A stretch of 64,000 bases of DNA from Trileptium ribeirensis (taxonomy: Eukaryota > Nematoda > Enoplea > Enoplida > Thoracostomopsidae): positions 1-64,000 of the forward strand of contig JASANE010030191.1 of the NCBI GenBank assembly GCA_030248225.1, written 5' to 3'. The notes beneath the pieces are model-generated. The model did no database searches. It saw only the letters and a program-made list of their open reading frames with translations, and was not told the origin of the DNA. Shown one piece after another: positions 23,701-35,700 of this stretch. The position numbers were made by a program, and so were the translations under genes. Positions within the stretch are counted from its first letter, which is position 1. The number at the start of each line of letters is the position of its first letter.

Positions 23701-26700
23701 AACCAACCATGAGTGGGAGATGTCCGACAGAAAATTTCAGGCAGATCCATAGGTCTTGTAAAAATTGACACCTCGATATGTGTAAGTCGGGGGGCTACAC
23801 CTGAAGTCGGGGCGGCGCTACACCTAAAGTCGGGGGGCTACACCTGAAGTCGGGGGGCTACACCTTATTCGGGTGGGGACCTACACCTTTCTACAGCATA
23901 TATCGCGTAAAACCTTAACTACTTCTGGAGGTTCTGGATTTGGTTTCACTGATAATCTGCGCGACGTACCACTCGTCGTCATAAACTGCAATGACACAGT
24001 TGGTAACGGTTGTAGGCGCTGCTTTCGATATTGTGGTTTCGGCTTTTGATGTGCTCGCTTTCAATGTTGCTGCTTATGCTGCAGCGAAGTCAAAACGGAA
24101 CGCATCACGCTGCTGCTCAGCACACGTTCCACCGCGTGCGCAAGTATCGCACCCGCAAGAAACAGGCCAGCAGCGAATCACTGACAAAGACTCTGGCTTA
24201 AAACAGTGTAATCCATGAGTGCCCGGAATGGTGCGATCATTTTCAGCACGAGAGCTGACTTCTTCCCGGGCACGCTCAACGTCCTGCTATGTACAGAGAA
24301 GTAATTTCATGTTAGAGCGGAATAGGTCTGTAGGCAGGCGGAAGGGTTACCCAGCTGTCGCAGTTAACCGCAAGGCCCCGTATTATGGTGCAATGATGAC
24401 GAACTTATATACTAATATGGTTCGTTTATTATATGTGTGTCGGGGAGCTACACAACAGGTAGGGGGGTTACACTTTCATTAAAAATTTTTCATACATGGC
24501 CCGATTCTAGTGGGGAGTTACTATATTTCTATCCGGCCTATTGTAAGACTGTATGCTAAATTTGGTCTTTTTAAACTGAATTTTCGTAAGGTGGGTGGCT
24601 ACATTTTGCATACCTCATTTTTGGCACTTTGTGACCTTCGGCCTCATAACTAAGCAACACATAGACATACGCTCACATTCTTTGTTTCACTCACACCTGT
24701 ACCGATTACAATTATCGTTATATAAAATTATTGGCGCTAGTGCATTTTGGCATTATTTACCAGCATATGCTAGTTGTCAGATTTGACCTGCGTCGGGGGG
24801 GCTACATGTCACGAAAAAAAATTTCTGAAGCTTGGCGTCAGCTTCAGTGTCTATGTTTACCACCAAGTTTTTCCGTAAAATTAGCAAATATCAAACGATC
24901 ACAGTGAAATGAAAAACACACATGTATCATGTGTTGGCGATACCGCGAACGTATACAGTGGGACATGTGTTTTTGGCTGGCTCATCCGATTTGTGGACCC
25001 CTCGCTCCTGCTATGTTAGGGGCACAGAAGTCCACCATACCTTATAATGACCGTCGGACAGCATATTACTACACCACACAGCGCCATTAAATTTCCTTCC
25101 AAAAGACTGGTGGTATGGGCCAAAAAGTGCCGATGTAGCCCCCCGACCAAATTATATGGTTTCGTGAAATGACCCAACAATGAATTTTTAGGATAGAAAG
25201 GGACCTGAAATTAACGGGTTCCTAAGAAATTTTAGCTTAAGTCCTAGGGTTGAGTTCCTAATAGCACAACTGTGATGTCGCTGAGGCGAATCTTAAAAAG
25301 ACCTAAAATGATTGTTACTGCTACATATGTAAAAGTCGGAAATAAATATCGTCCGAAGTCGTACTATATGAACGAATAATACTGCTAAGTTAAATCATTA
25401 CTATCTTACAAATTAGCGGTTCAATTTACCGAATTTCTTACTAAGGTTTTAAGGCTCATTTAACAAGCAAAGAAGGATCTTCGAACTACCGCAGATATTG
25501 GCGGGCCAGTGCGTCAGCGCTATATACGAGTCGTCAAAAGCATAAATTGGGTCGTCCTATGTGTTTTCTTAAACTGCTTATTATGACGCTTAAACTTATC
25601 CGCTATTGAGATTGAGGAGGGCCAGGCAGTGATCCACTTTGGGGCTCTCCACAATTTCTGGAGCTCTATCGGGTTTGAATACTTAACCTACTTAACTGAT
25701 TCTTAACAGTTTGTATGTCCTAACACAATTTCTCAGAGGGGAATTCATTTTGCTGTTACGGGTTGCTTGTCATCGCAGCAAAGCGATGGTGCTATTATAG
25801 GGGTGGGATCCTCCTAAGTTGACGAACCATGCGTCAACAGGAAATCCTAATTCAGTTTTCCATTTTCTGATCGTGTGTGACTTCACATAAATTGTATAGC
25901 TACAGTACCCGCCAAAAATGACTGTCGCTCGCTCGCGACTCGCTCGAGACTCGCTCGCGACTCGCTCGAAATAAATTTGTTCTAAAAATAGAATTTTCTA
26001 TTAATTTAAATAGTTGCGAAATCTCGAGCGAGCCACTCGCTCGCGACTCGCTCGAGACTCGCTCGCGACTCGCTCGAAATGCGACGGTCATTTTTGGCGA
26101 GTACTGTATATCATACCATACGAATTCATGATTTTATACTTCAATTATAGGGCATGGGGCAGAGATTTCAAATTATTTTATAATGTTCAAGTCGTGGGTG
26201 AAATTATGGTGTGACGATGCCCCGTAAGCCATCAGCACTTGTCCCAGTATAAGTAAAAATGATACAGAAGACATTGAAATGGCGGCTTTCTAGCACATTA
26301 CTCCTCGCAAAATTTTAGTTATATTTTATCATTTTTACTGACAAAACGGATTTGTACAACCGCAGTTAACGGTCATTGCAATCGTAAGGAAGACTCCTCA
26401 TGAAATGTGTCCGAAATAGTATCTTAAAATAATTGGTTCGTCCGTTTTTAGCGGGATTCGTCGCCCAGCCTAGTAAAATGACTGGCCAAATCTTAAAATT
26501 CAAATTTCTTAAAATTGTGCATGCCTTTTTCTGTGAACATTTATACAGAGGCTGGGTTCGACCTAAGTTTTGCATTTCTGGGGACCGAGCCAACGATCCT
26601 ACTCAATACTGATCTATCATGTTGAGACCCGACACAGGATCTCGTGATGCTGCTAAAATTTATATATATAAAGTTTGACTTTTCAAATTTAATTTACCAA

Positions 26701-29700
26701 CAATGCTAAATTTAATATTGGTGCTGCAGCGACGTCTTATGGGAGACTAGCGACTCCGATAAGGCCTTGCTGAATTGACGAATCTACACTTTACAAGGAG
26801 AAGAAACAAAAAACTTTAACTGCAAATACGAATCCCAAGCTCAATTATGCCTGCGAAACTAAATGTATCTAAATGTATATTACTGCGTAAATTTGTAGAA
26901 AACTGGCTTTTGGTCCACTCGGGTTTATTTTTCACAAAAGTCGTCAAAATTAAAACGGGTGCCTTGACGGGATCCATAAAGTACCAATTTTTTCATACTC
27001 ACTACCTAAGTCCACTCTATTCTATCCCTTTCTGCCATGTCATATTTTTATGATCGGAACGAGTTACCGAATTGCACATCCTACGTATAAATCGCCTGTC
27101 GGAAATTCTAGGGTATCCCTAAATGCCTCAGCAAACCCGGCCGCTATATATACATAAAACATAAATAATGCAGTGATACTCGAAATACTACGAATAAGGT
27201 TGGTGGTTCGGGACCGGTAAGGCTCCACGTGAGATGTTACCAGATCCGGCTGATCAAAAATCATTAGTTAAACATCAAATCATTGACATATGAGCAAAAC
27301 AGGTCATGAGAGTTTTGCATAACCAGTACAAATAATCATGAAATTACATATATCCATATAATATATGATTATTACCTAATCTATATAAATTCGAATACAT
27401 CTTTGTATATTCGTTGTATAGTTTGTTCGTAATTTCATGATTATCACTGGTATTTTTACTGGTTATGCCTATGGTTATGACCTGTTTATATATAAGTACG
27501 CGCACATAAAGGATAAATCATGTACTCGGTCATTTGTTCATGCAATTATAACCATGGATAATATGATTGTAAAGGCAAATCATACAGTTACGACAATAAC
27601 ATTGGTGATGGTAACAATAAGTCGTACGATTATGGTAACAATAGGTCATACAATTAGAACAATGCTTCATGGAATGGCAATTTTGGATCATACCAACGGA
27701 ACCTGGTTCATACAATTTAACTTGGTTAAGATAATAATAGATCGTACAAATATATATAGGTTATACGAATAATGCCTAATCCATTAAACTCAAAAGTACT
27801 GAATTTTTACTCGATCATATACATACGCATATATTCGGGGAAAGGGGACTTGGAATTTGTTCAAAACCATTGACTTTGGGTGCTGATTTCCATAGCGAAC
27901 AATGTTTTAGGTTCGATCATGTTACCCATTACGCGGTGGTGGGAATATGTCCCATAACGATCCAGAATGAACGCGTTATAGAAACATTGACATACAGTAC
28001 TCGCTGGTAGCGATTGGCACTTTTGGAACGAACGTCGAACACAAGTCGAGCGAGATTTACTTTCTGCGAACAAATTCAAACATTCACTACTAATTTAGCT
28101 TCCACATTTTCGTCATATCAAAAACTCGTATACTATTTTGTCATACTGATATGAATTAAAACGGTAAAACCCAGCAACTTTAAGAAAGAATTGGGAGCAA
28201 AATCCCCCTGAAATTTAGCTAAGTTGCTACTTTTATAGAAAATTTGGCCCTATTTTTAATAATTGGGCTAGCGCTTCTTTATGATTTTCCAGAAAAAATT
28301 ATGTCGTCCCAAACATCACACACAATATTGAAAAATTGACACTTTTGATCATTGCAAGCACGTGCTTTTTATGTACTAGTAATGTGTATGTAGCGTTTAT
28401 TAAAACAATTAGTAAGAAAGAGATTACTAAGATTTTCGAATAACTGAACAATATTTGAAAATATTTCAAACGTTGTGAACGAATGGCGAGCGAATATCGT
28501 GAACAAGCTCAAACATATCTGAAGATTTGTAACGATCTAGCCAGATCGTTTCTCAATGTTACAGTACTCGCCGCAAATTATTGTCTGTCGCCTTACGAGC
28601 AAGCTAACAAAGACAGATCACAAACTGTAAAATTTAAGAATAAAGTTTTATTTTCCCACAAGCTATTGCGAGCGAGCAGTGGTCAATTTTATTTTAGCAA
28701 GTACTGTATATGCGGTGGGTGAGTACGACAAATATTTACTCAGATGCTAAATTATTGGTGTTGGGCTATTTAGACATTCCTTACGCACCATGGTTTATGC
28801 TATTAAAGCCGTACACAAACCAGTTTCTGGTGCATCTTAACTTTGTTATTGGTACGTATCAAAATTCCCTGCGTTTCAAAATTGGGGTGTCTGTGGTGGG
28901 CGCTGGCATTTTCAAATGCCCCTATGAAAATCCTAGTGCCCCGCTTCGTACCTCCCGATAAAATTTTGGGGTCGCCCGGGTCATCGCCTCTTAGTAAAAT
29001 ATTTTTGTTTCCGCTTCGTAAAACACCCCAAATTACATAAAATTTGATCTAAATTTGAGTTCGGCTTGAAGCCAAAAATGCTTAAAATTTGCTTCAAAAC
29101 CGCTTTATTCTCCTTGAGAAGCGTTTCAGACATGGTTTTCAACCGTTTTCTGTTGACAATATTCCCCTGTGCAAAGTTGGGCACCCATTTCTTCCGAGCT
29201 AGGGGCGTTTATGCCACTGGAAAATTTTCAGCGAATGGAGAGCCTAGAAGAAATCTGGTTTTTACTTACAGTGTTGAATTCACAGTTAACTCATTTAATG
29301 TTTAACTGAAAAAATTTGCACTACATTCCGCCCAAAGAAGGATTTCTGGGAAATTGGCAATAATTTATTCTTGTTTTGTCGAATGCTTGTTTTTGCCACG
29401 TCGTAACATATTTATTTAAATCAGGAAATTTTGACTCGTCTGAAAGACCTTTGTCTACAAGAGCCGCAGACGAGCCCGGTTCCCAGCAGAAGCAGTTCCC
29501 ATCAAGTCACTGCTCGCTCGACTTCTGTCGCTCCAAATAAACGAAATCAACAACTCTTGCGAAATATGTGTGTTCACGATATTGTGCTCGAGTTTTTGTG
29601 TATTCCGATGCAGCAAATGTCGCCTGACATCGACAAGCTTGTTGCGTTGGCACACAAGTTTCTTCGCAATTTTTGCCTGAACAATCGTGAGAACCAACAA

Positions 29701-32700
29701 ATTCTTCACAACCACGTTCAGTTCGGCACGAGTGGAAATCAGAACGGAGCATTGAAGATTGCAACGTCACAGGTGAGCGAAAGTAATTTTTGTTCAGTTT
29801 CGCTATTGTTGCCTGTTAGCGATTTCACTGCCGGAAGGAGTTGCAAACCGTTTTCGTGTCTAACTAAAAGATACAAACATATATTTTAAGGTTTCGAACG
29901 AGCTGTCGCGTGACTGGTGAATTCGTCCATGGTGCTGATTTCACTACTGCAGTCAGTCCCGTATTTTTAAATGACGGTAACCCCTACACGCAGGTAATTT
30001 TTTTTACCTTCCTGCGTCGAAAATTAACATACTCTCACTTGCACTCGCACTACCCACAGCTTATAGTATTTCACAAGCGTGATATGCTGCCCACAGGCTG
30101 GATATTTTACGTGAAATTAATTTCAAATTACATGGGAAAATATTTTTACCTGTGGTAATTTTGTACTACCTGCAGGATTTTTTACTTGCGAGTGAATTTT
30201 GCCCTACCTACGGGTAATATTTTAACCTGCGGGTAAGATTTTTACTCGCAGGTAGGACTAATATTTGTACATAGTATATATTCTAATATAACATTATGGC
30301 TGTGTTTAGCAAACCTGGGTGTCGGACCTACGTGGCCACGATAGTTACGCCGCTAGAGATATATAGTAAAACATAAGAAAATTAGCAAAAACGAAAGACA
30401 GCGGTCAACCGAATAAAAGAACTTTGGCCGCGCGCGAGACACGGTCTCGTTTTAACCAGTCATCCATATAACCTTTAAAATTAATATTTTTATCATTTGT
30501 TTATATATATAGTTCCAGAGTGAAAGCCTGCTGGCAGGTATCATAAAATTTCTTGCAGGAGGCGAAATTATTCGAAGGTTAAAATTATATACCTGCAGAT
30601 AGGACAAATTTAATTGCACGTAGACAAGCAAAAGTGGTGAAGATACGATATCTGGTACCCCAGGAAATTACTGAAATTTCGTATATACGGTAATTTTGGG
30701 TCATTGAACACGACATTGACATTTATTTTCATGCTGGGCCCATTGATAACACAGCATGGCATCATAACCTTCATCTTAATGGGAAAGAAAACATTGCCAA
30801 CATCCTTACGTTATATAGCTCCTGCCGTATCCACGTTATCACAACGACCTGAAAGTGGGGATCAGCTTATGTTGTATAAATGTGCGATAGAACTTGAGGG
30901 ACAAAACTGGGGATCGGATAATTACGATTATGTAGTCGGATTAGCAAATTACCACATGTCATATGATGATACCTTCTCTAATGTCATCCTATAAATGAAA
31001 TTTGAAGCGAACCCTGGCGGCAACAAGAATAAAAAACCAGAATATCGGAGCAAACACGGTGAGTCTAGTCTGTGATAAATATTTTTTGGGGTTCGAAGTT
31101 GAGATTCTTGAGCATTACTTAATGCACGTGGTACCACAAAATACCGGATACATATGCTATTAAAACTAAGCTGAGGTATTTTAGGACGTGCTGGTACTGC
31201 TGAGATTAGGGGCAAATAGTGTAACCCCACCCGAGTCTGGGTGAACAAGCACTGCAATGACACTAAAAAGGTCAAAAAGTGAAAAAACGAATAAATATGT
31301 TATTAGGAAAAAACCGAAAAAAGGAAAAACAGCTTGTGAAAGTCACAGCTTAATCATTCGACCACTTGACACTTATATTAAGGTTGTTTGCAGTGTTTTA
31401 TATACCGCTGGGAGAATTTTACTAGAATTTTCGTGAGCACCAAATGGCTACATTTCAATCGCAAGCAGTGTGTTCACGAACAGTTTTACGCCGAATTTCA
31501 ACTGGCCAAGAAGCGTTCCGTGACAATTTTTATATAAAATTATAAAATACGGTGGTCGGCGGGGTCATGTTAAGTTTACTCGCGCATAACAAAATTTAAT
31601 CGCAGGTAAAATAACTACCTGCAGGTAGGACAAAGTTACCTGCAGATAGGGCAAAATTACCTGCAGATAAAAATAATTAACCGCAGGTAGGGCAAAATTA
31701 CCCTCAGGTAAAAATACTGCTCTCAAAGTATGCCTACCCGGCGTGAATTAATGTTCTCGCTAGTAGAAAAAATTTTCCCGAGTAACATTTTACTCTTATC
31801 CCTACTTCGACTTAAAAATACGAAAGTTGAAGGTAAGGGTTAGGGTAGGACAAAAATTAATGTAATTTTAGGAATACAGGACCCTAATGCAATTGTAGCT
31901 GTTCAATTTAATGTAGCTTGTTAACGTGTTTTAGCATCGAATTGAGTTTTATTTTAAGGACGTCATTACATTGTGTGCGATATTTCTCGAGAACCGCGAA
32001 CTGTGTAGCAGCGTACAGCACAGCCTCATTCAGCATATCGTAGGATGTCTCGAAAGTGGCGCACGCGATGCAGTATATTTGCGATTTTTGGAAACGATTG
32101 TAAAAACCGGACAACATCCAATTGCGTCGACGCAGAGCAAAGTTGGTTCTTTTAGCTAAGGACGTATTTTTAGTTCTATTTTAGTACAAGTTGAAGTTAG
32201 TATTTTCGCGTGCGATTCATTCTCCGAAATTTATTTGGGTGTGGTCTCAGCTGGATACCAGCTTAAACAGAGCGGTCCCTAATATTCCAAAATAAATATA
32301 GGAATACTGTATTTTAACTAAGAATTCGGATTTGCTAAAGAAACGGGAACAGTTTACATATTTTGTATTTATACAGTCACGGACAGAATTAACTGATCCC
32401 TTCATCCTCTGGAAATTTTGCGAGGGGCCATGAACCGTGGAGGGACGCCGAATTTTGCTAGGAGGCTTGAAATTGGGGGCGCTGGCTGGAACTGGGGAAA
32501 ACTGGGGGTCGAGATTTAAAAATTTCCAAAATTTAATATTTTTCACCAAAAAATTGTTAATAAATAGGCTCTCCAAAACGTCTTTATTGAGGTTAAAAGT
32601 AGCTTTTCAGCCAATTATTTTTTGCTGAATTTAGTCAAATTTTTAACTTCAGAAAGGATTAATTGTAAAAAGATTTTGTGCGTTGCCTCTGGCGTTGTTT

Positions 32701-35700
32701 TTACCGTGGGAAACCCAAATTTTTCCTCGGCCGCCACCTGGTGGTGGCGTTTTTGCCAGCCAGGGGAACACAAAAATGCCAAAGGTCTCCAATCCCCACT
32801 TTGGAGAAGACAGATTAACTGCACACAAATGCGTTTAAACGCACACGCAAACAAACGCGTTTAAACGCACACATACCCAAAGACGTTTTCCACCTGCACT
32901 GAAGCAAAAACGGTTAAACGCACTTGCACACAAATGTGTAAAAAGCACACGCTCGCAGACGCATTTAAACGCATACGCACACAAACATATTTAAATGCTC
33001 ACTCACGCAAGCGCTTTTAAACGCACACATACGCAAACGCGTTTAAACCTGCACACACGGATACACGTTTAAACACACTCGGACACAAATGCCTTTAAAT
33101 GATCACGCACGCAAGCGCGTTTCGTGTTTAAACGCATTTGAATGAGTGCGCGTGAGTTTTTTTATGCAGTTAATTCTGTCCGTGACTGAAGATATTGCTG
33201 ATTTCGAGGACATGTATGACTTTTTGTCAGATCTTGTACTACTTGCTGTCGTTCATAAACTGTGCGCTACCCTGTCCACATCATTCGAAAGTGGGAGGGT
33301 TTTGCAGGGCGGGGGGCATGTTCATTTTCGGGGAAAATTTTATGAGATGGGCAGAAAATTTTGCTTTGTATAACTACATACTTCCATATTTTCGGGCACT
33401 TTTAACTGTCGTACATTTATTTTCAGGCTATAAGTTTTCGGATTACAGATGTAGTAATTGTGGTTTAAAAATATTTAGTAAGCAAAAACAAATTTAGAGT
33501 CAGTAATATAGTTTGGATTAGTTGATATAGTTTGGATTAGTTGAACATAGGGGTTTCGGGTGAGTGGGGGGCGGAGACGGGAAACATTTGAGGATTTAGA
33601 AAGTGTGGTAACTTGGCTTCGCCAAACTACCAAAGTTATATGCACCTAGAATAGTTTGCAGTGTTGCTTTCATACTGATCTCTACCCTAATTTCATATTC
33701 CAGTGACAATGTTAACGTAAACAAAAATTTATTTACAGATCGCAGATCACTTTTGATTTTGCAACTATATTTTGCCAAAATAGCACATACTTGCTATTTG
33801 GTGCAACAAACATTTGTTTCCGTTATTTTAGCGACTGAATGAAATTCAGGCTTGCCGTAAAGGTTTCAAATTTTGCTTGTTGATGATAGCCCCCAGAGAT
33901 TATCCCATAATGTCATGGCGCCCGCGGGAACAGATTCCGAATACGTATAAAAAAATTTTTATATAAAAATATTGTATTCGGAGGGAGCATGAATGCATCG
34001 AATCTTTTAAAATTAATAACTTTTCAAAGAATCATTCATGTAATTTGTTGTCAATAATCATCAATGTATTACGCGTTCATCAAAATGATATCATTCAGGT
34101 ACTAATCACTGATTGTTAACCGGCATAACCTTTGATTGTCCTGCCTGATGTCTTGACTTTCCAATTTAAATTAATTTATCACCCGGTGTGCGCTACATCT
34201 GCGGTTTTGGTTAACTTTAGCTATTAAGATTTTCCTGTGGCTTAAGCAACACTTAAAACAATAACCCCAAAAAACATCTATAACAATTTTTGAAGATATC
34301 ACATTTGAAGGTATGTTAGTAGAATGCATCACGTTTTAGCTACACGGTCTAATTGTTATTTTCAGTGGGTGAAATAACCAGCAAACGACATGAGAGAATA
34401 TTGTGAAATCTTCATTTGACAGGGGTTCGGTGCTATGCTTGTGTTCGATATATTAGTGAGTTAAATAATTTGTAAACGGCTTCGATGACCTACTTGTTTT
34501 CTGTATTTTAGTGAATGATATAACGACGTGCATTGTTATAACTGAAAATGGATTTTTCAGTTTATAACAAAACATTATACAAATTGAACAAACAATTATA
34601 TTTTAAAGCTGTTATTAACTACTAAACCTAAATGTAGTTTTCAAAAGTTCTAAGTGTCCCTTTTTCCAATTCCTGTTGCGGGAGTTTTTTTGTGTGTTCC
34701 GAATTAATATCGAACATGGGGGATTTTATGGAGGGGTTGGGGCGAACATGGGGGATTTTAGAAACTCACGTGGGGTTGGAATAATGGAGAGGCCAGCATG
34801 AATGGACTGAGTTGGACTGTTTCAACTGAACAACAGAAAAAAATGAAAAATATGCTAAACTTTGACGTAGATATGCACGTATCTACAGTACTTACCAGAA
34901 TTGAGTGTTGTTCGTTCGATGTGCGCTCGTAGTTTGTTCGATGTTCGCTCGATAAATTCAAAATTTTGTTAGAAATTTGTTCTAGCCGTAATTTGTTCGA
35001 AATTTTGCCGCGCTTTTTTAAATTTGTTCGAAATTTTGCCGCGCTTTTTTAAATTTGTTCGAGAGCTGTTCGAATATTTTTGAGAATAAATAAATTTTAT
35101 ACGATTTCCGTTCGATATTCGCTCGTTCCAAGGGTGACACTCAGGTCTGACGGTTAGGTACTGATGTTTATGAAACAAAAACAGTGCAAAACAGTTATTA
35201 TCGAAGTGTGGCAGTAGGCAACAGCTGGTTAGCAGTCAAATCTTTCAACAAAATTTTATCGATATCGATATTATTTTTGATCTGTTCTCTCGTTACTGTA
35301 ACCTAGGTGTAGTTGTTTAGCGTGTCATTTGCCAGCCACTATTAACTATATTTTTAACGTCTGAACGGAAGAAGCCAAGAATATGACCAGAGATATTCAA
35401 ATTGCTTCCGGCAGGCCTCTGATAATAGTGGGCTCTCAGTGCCAAGTGTGACCCCGAATTCAGGGAGAGGACAATAGAATTCAAATATTTTATATATTAC
35501 ATATGTAACAGATCCATACTGGATCGTTACGCGATAGATTAATCCTGGCCACAGTCCAATGGCCAACATTTACGAGTATCGTTACGTGACAAATTAATCC
35601 TGGCCACAGTCTAATGGCCAACATTTACGAATTTAGTTCCGAATGTCTGTTGGAATAGAATACTCAACTTAAATGGCTAAAGGAACCCGAAGCCATCCCA

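Larger units (their letters stand above)
19040..29424 (+). other. Intron 3 (10.4 kb)
   Basis: GTATGA donor and TCAG acceptor. Contents: copy 2 of the exon-3-flanking element (19634-20814), a decayed retroelement related to the one in intron 5 (20990-22230), a 1.9-kb GGGTCATTTCACG element (23274-25175), an intact CAGTACCCGCC MITE (25903-26106), an Asn/Tyr-codon-rich tandem sequence (27530-27770), and two more CAGTAC-family copies (27995-28079 and 28562-28706). I see no clear structure in 22230-23270, 25180-25900, 26110-27430 or 28710-29424. Confidence 0.8.

Noticed and set aside
23786..23892. Possible CRISPR-like array of GGGGGGCTACACC units
   Set aside because: The units are directly adjacent with no spacers, inside a eukaryotic transposon; it is a tandem repeat.
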